A stretch of DNA of 64,000 nucleotides from Longimicrobium sp. (GTDB lineage Bacteria > Gemmatimonadota > Gemmatimonadetes > Longimicrobiales > Longimicrobiaceae), in assembly GCA_036389795.1 (NCBI GenBank), contig DASVWD010000264.1, positions 1 to 64,000 of the forward strand, in the 5' to 3' direction. The notes under the pieces were generated by a model. The model was given only the letters and a program-made list of their open reading frames with translations. It was not told the origin of the DNA and ran no database searches. Position 1 is the stretch's first letter. Every line of letters starts with the position of its first letter. This document shows, in pieces, positions 42,524-50,467 of this stretch. The position numbers and the translations under genes are program-made.

Positions 42524-43063
42524 ATGACAACCGCGACAATTTCTCCGACGGCTTCCCTAGCTCATCCCAGCTCGCTCGAGAAGCTCGCAGCGGAGTGCGA
42601 GGAGCTCGCGCACACGGATTCCGACGACACGCACGCGATCGCTTCACTCCTGCAGCGGATGATGCTCGAATACTATGCCGATGTTCGCAAACAGGCGCGG
42701 CACAGCTTTCACTCCGCGCTCGGCGCTGCCGTCATCGGAACCGGGTTCTTCATCTACGCGGTGTGGGTTGCCATGAAGGCCGGGCAGAATTCCGAGGCAT
42801 TGATCGGGGTGATTGCCGGCGCCCTGGTGCAGGTCATATCAGCCATCAACTTCATCCTCTACGCCCGCGCCGCACGCCAGTTCGCGGCTTTCCATATCTG
42901 CCTGGAGCGAACCAATCGCTTCATTCTCGCCAACTCGCTCTGCGAAAAATTGCAGTCGCCGCATCGGGAGGAGATGCGGAAGGAACTCATCCAGGTTGTT
43001 GCTCATGCGCCAATGCTGACGATGGACGTGGTGACGGGTGAGCGCTCGTCCGAGGCTGCATAG
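42524..43063 (+). CDS. Two-TM protein resembling the TRADD-N-associated membrane domain
   Basis: A 179-aa protein. The N-terminal 60 residues are acidic and helical (LEKLAAECEELAHTDSDD). Next is YYADVRKQARHSFHSALGAAVIGTGFFIYAVWVAMKAG, a first membrane segment. A second follows, EALIGVIAGALVQVISAINFILYARAARQFAAFH, and then a helical tail (CLERTNRFILANSLCEKLQ). This order strongly recalls the TRADD-N-associated two-TM domain of predicted apoptosis-like and immune proteins; I have not verified it by search. AGGAGG lies 5 nt before ATG 42524, favouring it over ATG 42482. Its base composition is less GC-rich than neighbours. Confidence 0.68.
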   Translation: MTTATISPTASLAHPSSLEKLAAECEELAHTDSDDTHAIASLLQRMMLEYYADVRKQARHSFHSALGAAVIGTGFFIYAVWVAMKAGQNSEALIGVIAGALVQVISAINFILYARAARQFAAFHICLERTNRFILANSLCEKLQSPHREEMRKELIQVVAHAPMLTMDVVTGERSSEAA

Positions 43064-43118
43064 AGCGCGAGCAGCGCCCGGTGAAGCGCGCGTCCTTTCC
43101 AATCCAACGCGAATGCCG

Positions 43119-43652
43119 ATGCGCATCCTGTCCTGCCTCGCCGCCGTCGTGGCGCTCGGCGCGTGCGCGCGGACTCCCGCGCCAGCGCCCGAGCCGCCGG
43201 TCCCGCCGCCGGCACCGCCCCCGCCAGCAACACCAGCCCCGGCGCCGCGCGCGGCCGAGAGCCAGCCCATCTCCATCTGCGTGCTGCGCGACGGTGGGCT
43301 CGCGCGGATCGACGTCACATACCGCCCGGAGACCGGCGACACGCTGGTGAACGGCAGGCCGTTCTCCGAGGCGTACCCGGTGACCGCGCCGCCTTATGCC
43401 GCCGGCGCGGACTGGTTCGTGCGCCACGAGCCGGTCGCCATCAACGGCCGGCTCCTCGCGAAGTACGGCCTCGCCCGGGTCCTCTATCCCGAAGAAGTGA
43501 AGCGGGTGGGCGAGTACCGGGGCATTGCCGTCTTCGCGGAAACCGGGGCGACGGGGCCGGGCTACGACGTGGTCTACCTCATGGTCCGCCCAGGCTGCGA
43601 GTTCCAGCCTTACACGAACCCCTCCACCGTCGGTGAAGTCCGCGGCGGATAG
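43119..43652 (+). CDS. Lipoprotein of unknown function, paralog A
   Basis: A 177-aa lipoprotein (leader ends ALGAC) with a long Pro/Ala spacer and a compact domain. Key features are SICVLRDGGLARIDVTYRPETGDTLVNGRPF, then PPYAAGADWF, then AKYGLARVLYPEEVKRVGEYRG, and VRPGCEFQPY near the end. The two Cys (in ICVL and PGCEF) could form a disulfide. It is clearly paralogous to 44025-44549. I do not recognise the family. It lies 55 bp after the TRADD-N-like gene. Confidence 0.82.
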   Translation: MRILSCLAAVVALGACARTPAPAPEPPVPPPAPPPPATPAPAPRAAESQPISICVLRDGGLARIDVTYRPETGDTLVNGRPFSEAYPVTAPPYAAGADWFVRHEPVAINGRLLAKYGLARVLYPEEVKRVGEYRGIAVFAETGATGPGYDVVYLMVRPGCEFQPYTNPSTVGEVRGG

Positions 43653-44024
43653 GCGCGGATCGACCCGTTCCACTTCCGCCAGGCGACCCAAAGACCGGGG
43701 CACGTGAACACGCATGCTCCGGTCTTTCTTTCATGCGCGCCGTGGCGGTCCGTCAGCCGGGCGGACGCAGCCGGACTCCGCCGCGCGCCCGGGACCTCGC
43801 GGAAGCCGCCCTCGTATCTGCCCTCGGTCGGCGAGTTCAGGGAATTCCGGTGACCGGACAGTTGTGAGACAGTCGCGAGAAGTGCTGATACAACAAGGGG
43901 TAGCACTTCCTCTGGATGGAAACATTTGGTACATTTCTTTGCAACAAAGTTTTATCAGGGCGGGACGCTCCCCTCGAGGCCGGGGCACGCACGCGTCGCC
44001 GCGAAACCTCAACCAGAGCCGCCG
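43653..44024. other. Intergenic region between paralogous lipoprotein genes
   Basis: 372 bp, notably AT-richer at 43860-43960 than elsewhere. It contains a candidate promoter for the second paralog (listed). No gene is evident. Confidence 0.55.
43926..43955 (+). promoter_or_regulatory. Candidate promoter for the second paralogous lipoprotein
   Basis: TTGGTA (43926-43931) and TTTTAT (43950-43955) are spaced by 18 bp. CTTTG/CAAAG forms a small inverted repeat between them. It sits 70 bp ahead of the ATG at 44025 in unusually AT-rich DNA. The consensus match is moderate. Confidence 0.4.
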
Positions 44025-44549
44025 ATGCGAATCCCCCACTTTTTCGCCGCCGTCATGGTGCTCGGTGCCTGCGCGCGCACTCCCGATCCCGCCGCCGAGC
44101 CGCTGCCCGACCCGGGGCAGGCGCCGGCGCCTGCCCCTGCGCCGGCCGCCGCGACCGCCGAGCGGCCTCTCTCGGTGTGCGTGCTCCAGGACGAACGGGT
44201 CCTGGCGGTCCCCGCCGTCTACCGGTCCGAGACCCGCGATACCCTGGTGAGGGGGCGCCCCTGGCAGGAGGTGTATCCCGCGGGCTCGCCGCCCTACGCC
44301 GCCGGGGCGGACTGGTTTTTCAACGACGAGACGATGACGGCCGACAGCCGGCGCGCGAAGTACGGGACCGCCCGCATCATCGAGCCGCAGGAGCTGCAGC
44401 GGTACGGCGAGTACAGGGGGGTGCCGCTGTTCGTCGAGGCGGGGTTCCCCGGCGGGGTGGCGGACGTGGTCTACGTGCCCGTGCGCCCCGGCTGCGAATT
44501 CCAGCCGTACCGGCAGGTCCACAGCATCGGCGCCGTGCGCGGGCGGTGA
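44025..44549 (+). CDS. Lipoprotein of unknown function, paralog B
   Basis: A 174-aa lipoprotein (leader ends VLGAC). It aligns along its whole mature part with the protein at 43119-43652: SVCVLQDERVLAVPAVYRSETRDTLVRGRPW, PPYAAGADWFF, AKYGTARIIEPQELQRYGEYRG, VRPGCEFQPY. The two Cys are conserved. This is a tandem duplication separated by a 372-bp gap containing its own promoter candidate, so the copies may be expressed differently. Confidence 0.82.
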   Translation: MRIPHFFAAVMVLGACARTPDPAAEPLPDPGQAPAPAPAPAAATAERPLSVCVLQDERVLAVPAVYRSETRDTLVRGRPWQEVYPAGSPPYAAGADWFFNDETMTADSRRAKYGTARIIEPQELQRYGEYRGVPLFVEAGFPGGVADVVYVPVRPGCEFQPYRQVHSIGAVRGR

Positions 44550-44586
44550 GGCCGGCCCTCCCGCGCCGCCTCCTCCGCGCGGGATC

Positions 44587-45600
44587 TCAGTCGAGCGGGA
44601 CGTAATCCGAGTCCGCCGCCCGCGCCAGGGCCTCGCGGAAGCCCCTCTCGCCTTCCGGGTCGGCCGCGTGCTCGCAGCGCGCGGTGTAGGCGATCATGTA
44701 CGTGGCCGCGGCGGAGACGCGGCGCAGCTCGCGCGGTGAAAAGGGGCTCTCCCGCGCCCGCTCGTACGCGCGGACGAACGCCAGCGACTCCTCCGGCGCG
44801 GGCGTGAGCCGCACGTCCAGGTCCCACGTGGCCGGGAAGGTCGCTGCGGCGAAACCCAGCAGCACGCACTCGTCCTCCCGGCGCAGGCTGTCCCAGTCGT
44901 AGATCACGCACACCCGCCCGCCCTCGAAGCGGAAGTGCTTGGCGGACCAGTCGGCGTGCCCGACCACCTCGCGGCGCGGCCCGGCGGCGAGCGTCGCCCG
45001 GGCCCGGCGCGCGATGCCGTCGATCCAGGCCGCCCCGGACTCGTCGCGCGAGAAGTCGAAGAGCGCGTTGTGCGGCCGGGGCCAGAGCGCGGCGGCGTCC
45101 GGCTCGCCCCGGGGGATGCCGCCGGGGGACCGCATGCGCCCGGTCCGCGCGATCAGCTCCGCGAGGGCCTCGGCCATGGCGTCGCGGACCGCCGGCTCGT
45201 GCGCGTCGCGCTGGCGACCGCAGTCGGCGAAGGCCTCCACCGTCGCCGCGCCGCGCCCGAGCCGAGACGGCGGGTGCAGGACCGCGGGGCACGGGAAGCC
45301 GCCGCGGGCGAGCCCGGCCTGCACCGCGGACATCGCCGACAGCGCGTCGAGCGAGACGTCGGGGTGGTGCGCCTTGAGGAACACGGCCCGCCCGTCCGCC
45401 AGCACGAGCCCGAACCCGGCGCCGACGCTCATCTCGAAGAGCCGGCACCCCGCCACGGCCGCCCCGAGCTCGCGCCGGCAGAACGCGTCGACCTCGTCGC
45501 GGATGCGCGCGGGGTCCGCGGTCCCCAGGATCGACTCCGCCAGGATGCGGTCGTACGGGTCCCGGAGCACGGACTCGAGCGCGGACAGCAGGTCTTGCAT
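44587..45600 (-). CDS. Phosphotransferase of the aminoglycoside/choline kinase (APH) type
   Basis: A 337-aa kinase-like protein. The nucleotide-binding lobe includes GAGFGLVLADGRAVFLKAHHPD. The catalytic loop is VGHADWSAKHFRFE, where the usual HGDxxxxN is changed to HADxxxxH, followed by VIYDWDSL with the metal-binding Asp. The Asn-to-His exchange is odd and could alter activity. A second ATG at 45630 would add ten residues; the choice is uncertain. The substrate is unknown; antibiotic resistance is not implied. Confidence 0.8.
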   Translation of the reverse strand: MQDLLSALESVLRDPYDRILAESILGTADPARIRDEVDAFCRRELGAAVAGCRLFEMSVGAGFGLVLADGRAVFLKAHHPDVSLDALSAMSAVQAGLARGGFPCPAVLHPPSRLGRGAATVEAFADCGRQRDAHEPAVRDAMAEALAELIARTGRMRSPGGIPRGEPDAAALWPRPHNALFDFSRDESGAAWIDGIARRARATLAAGPRREVVGHADWSAKHFRFEGGRVCVIYDWDSLRREDECVLLGFAAATFPATWDLDVRLTPAPEESLAFVRAYERARESPFSPRELRRVSAAATYMIAYTARCEHAADPEGERGFREALARAADSDYVPLD

Positions 45601-45656
45601 GTGAGCGTGCGGATCTCCCGGCTGCTCCATACCCTCGCGACGACGAAGGGCGGGGC

Positions 45657-46181
45657 TCAGCTGCGCGCCGCCGAATCGGGCGGGCACCGCGGCGGGGGCG
45701 GCGACGCGGCCGACTCGTTTTCCACCCGGATGCGGAAGCGGCCGTCGTGGCGCACCAGGAGCGCGGTGTACGCGTACGGCGGCAGCTGGCGCTCGGCGCT
45801 CACCCCCCAGACGAACTGGCCGGTGACCACCACTGCGTCCGGACCCACCGGCTCGTACGACAGGTTGCGCCACTCGAAGCTGGCCGGCGGCCGCCAGCGG
45901 CCGTGGTAGATCGCCCGGATCGAGTCCGGCGGGAGGAAGGCCTTCTCGCCGTCGCCCACCATGTAGGCGCCCCGCGGATCGTAGCGCCCCACCAGCAGGT
46001 CCCGCTCGCCGGCCAGGAGGTCGCGCGCGTAGCTCTCCATGAACGCCTGCGCCTCGCCCACCAGCGCAGCCGAATTTCCAGGCGCCGACGCCGGATCGCC
46101 CGGCCGCGGACCCGCGCTGCAGCCGGCCGCGAGCAGGAGCGAGAGACAGGCGATGACGCGACGGTTGGCGAAGGCGGGCAT
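45657..46181 (-). CDS. SnoaL/NTF2-like lipoprotein
   Basis: A 174-aa predicted lipoprotein (leader ends LLAAGC). The mature domain reads AQAFMESYARDLLAGERDLLVGRYDPRGAYMVGDGEKAF, then IRAIYHGRWRPPASFEWRNLSYEPVGPDAVVVTGQFVW, then HDGRFRIRVENES, an NTF2-like cone fold in the DUF4440 group. It follows no operon partner closely, being 57 bp upstream of the phosphotransferase gene on the same strand, so the two may be cotranscribed. Confidence 0.8.
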   Translation of the reverse strand: MPAFANRRVIACLSLLLAAGCSAGPRPGDPASAPGNSAALVGEAQAFMESYARDLLAGERDLLVGRYDPRGAYMVGDGEKAFLPPDSIRAIYHGRWRPPASFEWRNLSYEPVGPDAVVVTGQFVWGVSAERQLPPYAYTALLVRHDGRFRIRVENESAASPPPPRCPPDSAARS

Positions 46182-46321
46182 CGGGTTCTCCACAGGACGC
46201 GAAGGGACGTCGGCCAAATGTCGGAAGGGGTCCTGCCCGCAACTGCGACCGGAGGCGGTCCTCGTCGACGAGTCTGATCCCACTTTGCAAGGATCGTTCT
46301 GGTATCAGACTCCGAAAAATT

Positions 46322-46381
46322 CTCACACGGAGGAACAGAGGAAAGCATCCGTTCCTCTGTTCCTCTGTTTCTCTGTGTGAG
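46322..46381. repeat. Long imperfect palindrome, CACAGAG family
   Basis: TCACACGGAGGAACAGAGGAA pairs with TTCCTCTGTTTCTCTGTGTGA with two mismatches, around a spacer of further CCTCTGTT units. It lies between the NTF2-like lipoprotein and the PAS kinase. Relatives are at 55918-55991, 61804-61868 and 63460-63515. Confidence 0.8.
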
Positions 46382-46432
46382 TTCATTCTGTGCAGAGCCG
46401 GAACGATGGCACTCGGCAGCATGGTACGAGGT

Positions 46433-47746
46433 CTACTCCACCCCGGCGCGCGGGAGGGTGAGGGTGAAGGTGGAGCCGCGGCCCTCCTCGCTGCGCACGC
46501 GCAGGTCGCCGCCCATCCCGCGCGCCAGGTCGCGGCTGATCGCCAGGCCCAGCCCCGTCCCCTCGGAGCGGCGCGTGCGGCTCATGTCCACCTGCACGAA
46601 CGGCTCGAACACCGACGCCTGCAGCTCGGGCGGGATGCCGATGCCGGTGTCGGCCACGCGCAGGTAGACCACGTCCGGACGCTCGGGGCGCGAGGCCGCG
46701 TTCACCGACACGCGGCCGCCCTGCGGGGTGAACTTGATGGCGTTGCTGAGCAGGTTGATCACGACCTGCTGCACCTTCTCGCGGTCGGCCCACGCCACCA
46801 CGCCGGGCTCCACTCCCACCTCGAGCGCCAGCCCCCGCGCGGCGAGCTGCGGCTCCACCATCGGCGCCACCGTGGCCAGGAGCTCCGCCAGGTCCACGTC
46901 CTCGAGCACGTACTCCACGCGCCCGGACTCGATGCGGGCCAGGTTCAGCACGTCGTTGATCAGCCGCAGCAGGTGCTGCTGGCTGCGCCCGATGCGGCCC
47001 AGCGCCAGGAGCTGCGCCTCGGTGACGGGGCCGTGGATCCCCATCTCCAGCAGCTGCACGTAGCCGGCGATGGCGTTCAGCGGGGTGCGCAGCTCGTGGC
47101 TCATCACCGCCAGGAAGCTGCTCTTGGCCCGGTTGGCCTCCTCGGCGGCGGCCCTCTGGCGCTCCAGCTCCCGGCCGTGCTCCACCAGCGCGCCGTTGGC
47201 GGCCTCCAGCTCCGTCGCCTGCTCCTGGAGGCGCTCCTGCTGGAGCTCCAGCTCCACCGCCTGCTCCTCGAGCAGCGCGTTGGCCCGGCGCAGCTCCGCC
47301 TCGCTGGCCTCGGCCGCGGCGCGCGCCCGTTCGGCCTCCTTCCGCGCCCGCAACAGCTCGTCCTCGAACTTCCGCCGCTCGACCACGCGCATGAGCACGC
47401 AGTCGTTGGCGAAGGCGCCGCCGCGCTCGCGCCGCGCCGCGTTGGCCAGCACGCCGACGTCGCCGCCGTCCTTCGCCCGGAGGAGGAGGAACACCTCCTC
47501 GGCGCGGCCGTGCAGGCGGACGAGGGGGAAGAAGTGCGTCTGGTAGAAGATGCGGCTGCCCGTGGTGAGGATGGCGTCGATCGGCCGGCCCTCCAGCTCG
47601 CCGCGGGCGTAGCCGAGCATCTCCGCCAGCGTGGCGTTGGCGGCGGTGATGGTGCCGTCGTCGGCGAACGAGACGAAGCCGCACGGGGCATGGTCCAGAA
47701 GCTCGCCCAGCGCGGCGCCGTCCGCGGCCGGGGTGGCGCGGGCCAT
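46433..47746 (-). CDS. PAS-domain sensor histidine kinase partnered with RsbQ-like hydrolase
   Basis: A 437-aa cytoplasmic kinase. The PAS domain spans about 12-120 (DHAPCGFVSFADDGTITAANATLAEMLGY, GSRIFYQTHFFPLVRL). A coiled coil at about 125-208 follows. The phosphoacceptor His217 is in FLAVMSHELRTPLNAI. The ATPase has N box VVINLLSNAIKFTPQGG, G1 VADTGIGIP, F box FEPFVQVD and G2 GTGLGLAI. No membrane segment is present. Its ATG overlaps the RsbQ-like stop by one base (TGATG). By analogy with RsbQ-RsbP, the hydrolase probably feeds a signal to this PAS domain. No response regulator is adjacent. Confidence 0.93.
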   Translation of the reverse strand: MARATPAADGAALGELLDHAPCGFVSFADDGTITAANATLAEMLGYARGELEGRPIDAILTTGSRIFYQTHFFPLVRLHGRAEEVFLLLRAKDGGDVGVLANAARRERGGAFANDCVLMRVVERRKFEDELLRARKEAERARAAAEASEAELRRANALLEEQAVELELQQERLQEQATELEAANGALVEHGRELERQRAAAEEANRAKSSFLAVMSHELRTPLNAIAGYVQLLEMGIHGPVTEAQLLALGRIGRSQQHLLRLINDVLNLARIESGRVEYVLEDVDLAELLATVAPMVEPQLAARGLALEVGVEPGVVAWADREKVQQVVINLLSNAIKFTPQGGRVSVNAASRPERPDVVYLRVADTGIGIPPELQASVFEPFVQVDMSRTRRSEGTGLGLAISRDLARGMGGDLRVRSEEGRGSTFTLTLPRAGVE

Positions 47747-48555
47747 CAGCCCGCGCGCGCCGGGTGGAGGTACTCCTGCATCAGCCGGATCGTCTCCTCC
47801 GGGTGGCTCATGTGCGGGCAGTGCCCGGTGGCGCTCATCACCTTCAGCGTGCTGCCGCGCAGCTCGCGGTGCAGGTAGTCGCCCACCTCCAGCGGCGCCA
47901 CCATGTCGTCGGTGCACTGCAGGATGAGCGAGGGCACCGTCACGTGCGCCAGGTCGGCGCGGTTGTCGGCCAGAAAGGTGGCCTCCGCGAAGCGGCGGGC
48001 GACCACGGGGTCGGTGGAGCAGAAGCTCTCCGTGAGCTCTTCCCCCAGCTCCGGGCGGTCGGGGTTCTTCATGATGGCGGGCGCCAGGAAGCCGGCCCAG
48101 CCGATGAAGTTGCGGTCCATCATCTCCAGCAGCCCCTCGATGTCGGCGGGCTCGAAGCCGCCCACGTACGGCGGGTCGTTCACGTAGCGCGGCGAGGGCC
48201 CGATCAGCACCAGCCGGTCGAAGCGCTCCGGCTCGCGGTTGGCCGCCAGCACCGCCACCATGCTGCTCACCGAGTGGCCGACCAGGACCACGTCGCGCAG
48301 GTCGAGGGCGTGCACCACGTCCAGCACGTCCTGCGCGTAGCCGCCCAAGGTGGAGTAGCGCCCGGCGTCCCACGCGCCCACGTCGCTCTTCCCCGCGCCC
48401 ACGTAGTCGAAGAGCACCACCCGGTAGTCGTCCTCGAACGCCGGCGCCACGAAGCGCCACATGTTCTGGTCGCACCCGAAGCCGTGCGCGAAGAGCATCG
48501 GCTGCGTGCCGCGCCCGGAGACCTTCACGTTGTTGCGCCGCAGGATGTCGGTCAC
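47746..48555 (-). CDS. rsbQ: RsbQ-like alpha/beta hydrolase
   Basis: A 269-aa alpha/beta hydrolase of the RsbQ/D14/KAI2 family, the same length as I recall for B. subtilis RsbQ. It has [37 protein letters not shown]-type sequence. The triad is Ser95 in GHSVSS, Asp217 and His245 in [32 protein letters not shown] follows the nucleophile region. GTG at 48555 is chosen because it aligns with the RsbQ start (TDILRRNNV); upstream in-frame codons have no family match. In Bacillus RsbQ, with RsbP (PAS plus phosphatase), senses energy stress. Confidence 0.93.
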   Translation of the reverse strand: MTDILRRNNVKVSGRGTQPMLFAHGFGCDQNMWRFVAPAFEDDYRVVLFDYVGAGKSDVGAWDAGRYSTLGGYAQDVLDVVHALDLRDVVLVGHSVSSMVAVLAANREPERFDRLVLIGPSPRYVNDPPYVGGFEPADIEGLLEMMDRNFIGWAGFLAPAIMKNPDRPELGEELTESFCSTDPVVARRFAEATFLADNRADLAHVTVPSLILQCTDDMVAPLEVGDYLHRELRGSTLKVMSATGHCPHMSHPEETIRLMQEYLHPARAG

Positions 48556-48731
48556 GTTTCCGTCTTTGTCGAAGGGGATGGAGAAAGCCAAGCACCTCCG
48601 GCACCGCAAGCATCGTGCAGTACGGATGCGGTGCGGGCGCCTGCGCACAGCGCCCGGCGAGTGCTCATACTGTCGCAAAAGGAAACCTCGGACTATAATG
48701 CGTTCAATTTGTTCACCTTTCTCGGCGGGTC

Positions 48732-50030
48732 ATGAGCGCGCGTCCTCACCGGTCCCACGAACTCCAACCGCACGATCAGGAGCGTACGAGCCGATCCAGG
48801 GTGGCGGCCGCGCCCCGCATGCCGGCGTGGCGGGAGCCCTGGCGCATGGCCGACGAGCGGCTCCCGCGGGAAACCCGGTTCGTCGTCTGGCGCGTGCTCG
48901 CCGACTTCGAGCTCTGGACGGCGGAGCGGTCTCCGGACCTGTTCTGGCCGCGCGGCATCGGCTTCGTCCGAAGCCTGTACCCGGACGAGTTGAAGGGCGC
49001 GCTGAAGGCGCTGGAAGCGATCTGGATCAGCCCGCACCTGGTGGACGAGGGCAGGATGGCCGGCGCCTGCGAGGCGATCTGGCTGTGGGCGGAGGCGAGG
49101 GAGCACCTGGAGATCGCCCTGCAGTTCGCCGAGCTCGCCGCCAGGCTGGAGCCGGACCGGGCGGACCGGGCTTCCACGGCGGGGAGGCTGGCGAGGCGCC
49201 GCGGCGAGTTCGCGCGCGGGACCGTCTGGTTCGCGCGCGCGCTGAGGCAGGCGACCCGCGACAAGGACCTGATCAACAAGGCGATCGCCCAGCTGGGCTG
49301 GAGTGCGCTCGAACTGGAGCTGGGAAACCTGGGCCAAGCCATCCACCATGCCACGAAGGCGTTCCGGGCTGCGATGCGGGCTGGCAGGAGAAGCCTTGCA
49401 GCATCAGCTTCGCACGATCTAATGGCCTGCTACATCCACCGGGAGCGCTACGAGGAAGCTCTGATGCACTCGCGCAGCGCGGTGGCGATGTACAAGCTGG
49501 ACCATCCGCGCTTCCCGGGCCTCGCGCACGACGTCGCGGTCCTCTGGAGCCGGCTGGGATACCATTCGAGTGCTCTCGTTGTCTTCCAGATGATCCTGGC
49601 GGACATGCAGCGAGTGGAGGATCACACGACGGCCCTGGCCAACATCGCCAGGTCTGCCGCGGCGTGCAGGGACCGCGTGAGTTACCAGCGGGCGATGGAA
49701 GAGGCCCTGGCGGCAGTGAAGGCCAAAGCCCCGGTTCGGACCTCGACCTACTTCCATCTCGCATGGGCAGCCCGCACCTACGAAGACTGGACTCTGGCCG
49801 AGAAGCTCGCGAAGGCGTATCTCGCCCGCTGCCCCGACACGCACAAGCCGCGCGCACGGAAGCTCCTCGAGGAGATCTGCGAGCGAAAGCCCGGGGAGGC
49901 GGACATCATCCCTGATCCGGGATCGGAACTCGAGCAGTCTCGTACGACGCTGCTTCGGAAGCTGCGGAGGCGTGCCGCCTCAGGGCCTGACGCGGCGACG
50001 CCCCCACCTGAGCGCTACCCCCTCGGCTAA
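48732..50030 (+). CDS. TPR protein, possible peptide-sensing regulator
   Basis: A 432-aa soluble all-helical protein. After a basic start, helical TPR-like pairs run from about residue 110 to 395: AREHLEIALQFAELAARLEPDRA, AIAQLGWSALELELGNLGQAIHHATKAFRA, HRERYEEALMHSRSAVAMYKL, WTLAEKLAKAYLARCPD. No DNA-binding, catalytic or membrane element is evident. Its 3' end overlaps by 4 bp the stop of a convergent mini-lipoprotein gene. The arrangement recalls Rap/Phr-like pairs of TPR receptor and exported peptide, but no relation to that family is shown. Confidence 0.78.
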   Translation: MSARPHRSHELQPHDQERTSRSRVAAAPRMPAWREPWRMADERLPRETRFVVWRVLADFELWTAERSPDLFWPRGIGFVRSLYPDELKGALKALEAIWISPHLVDEGRMAGACEAIWLWAEAREHLEIALQFAELAARLEPDRADRASTAGRLARRRGEFARGTVWFARALRQATRDKDLINKAIAQLGWSALELELGNLGQAIHHATKAFRAAMRAGRRSLAASASHDLMACYIHRERYEEALMHSRSAVAMYKLDHPRFPGLAHDVAVLWSRLGYHSSALVVFQMILADMQRVEDHTTALANIARSAAACRDRVSYQRAMEEALAAVKAKAPVRTSTYFHLAWAARTYEDWTLAEKLAKAYLARCPDTHKPRARKLLEEICERKPGEADIIPDPGSELEQSRTTLLRKLRRRAASGPDAATPPPERYPLG

Positions 50031-50218
50031 TAGCCGCTGCCCACCGTGCCGCCGATCTTGGGCGTGGTGTCCGGTGGGGTAGTGTTGTAGCCACTCCCGA
50101 CCATCCCCGTCTCCATTCTCGCCTCACCACCCGACAACTCTGCCGGCGCGGTGGAGTTGCCGCACGCACCGACACCGAGCAGCGCCAGGCAGGCCACGAC
50201 CGTCGCGATCCTCCTCAT
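50027..50218 (-). CDS. Mini-lipoprotein with repeated G-x-VGSGY motif
   Basis: A 63-aa protein. The leader ATVVACLALLGVGAC (lipobox GVGAC) is followed by a short acidic/Pro segment and two copies of a motif: GMVGSGYNTTPPDTT and, at the very C-terminus, GTVGSGY. ATG at 50218 has GGAGG 5 nt upstream. The codons for the two GSGY copies differ (AGT GGC TAC and AGC GGC TAT), so this is not a recent DNA duplication. Exported and short, it could be a peptide-signal precursor; the neighbouring TPR gene supports that idea only by position. Confidence 0.75.
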   Translation of the reverse strand: MRRIATVVACLALLGVGACGNSTAPAELSGGEARMETGMVGSGYNTTPPDTTPKIGGTVGSGY

Positions 50219-50467
50219 TCCTTCCTCCATCTTTGGGGTTCACATCGACTTGCACGCGCAGGACGCCGGGCGTGCGAGTTGGGACAGCAATGGTAGTATA
50301 CAGGTTGGACACGCTCAGGGGGACAGGATGTGTGGTATCCTGGCGAGCGGGCGTACCGCACTCCCTGGCGGCGTCGGCACGATCGGCGGCAAAGCTTTGA
50401 TGTGCTGGAATGCGGGTCGGTATCCTGGCGCCAGGAAAGCGGTCCACCACGCGCCAGGAGGCGGAAA

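Noticed and set aside
44587-45600. Aminoglycoside resistance gene
   Set aside because: Only the kinase fold is shared; the altered loop and the context give no support for a resistance role.
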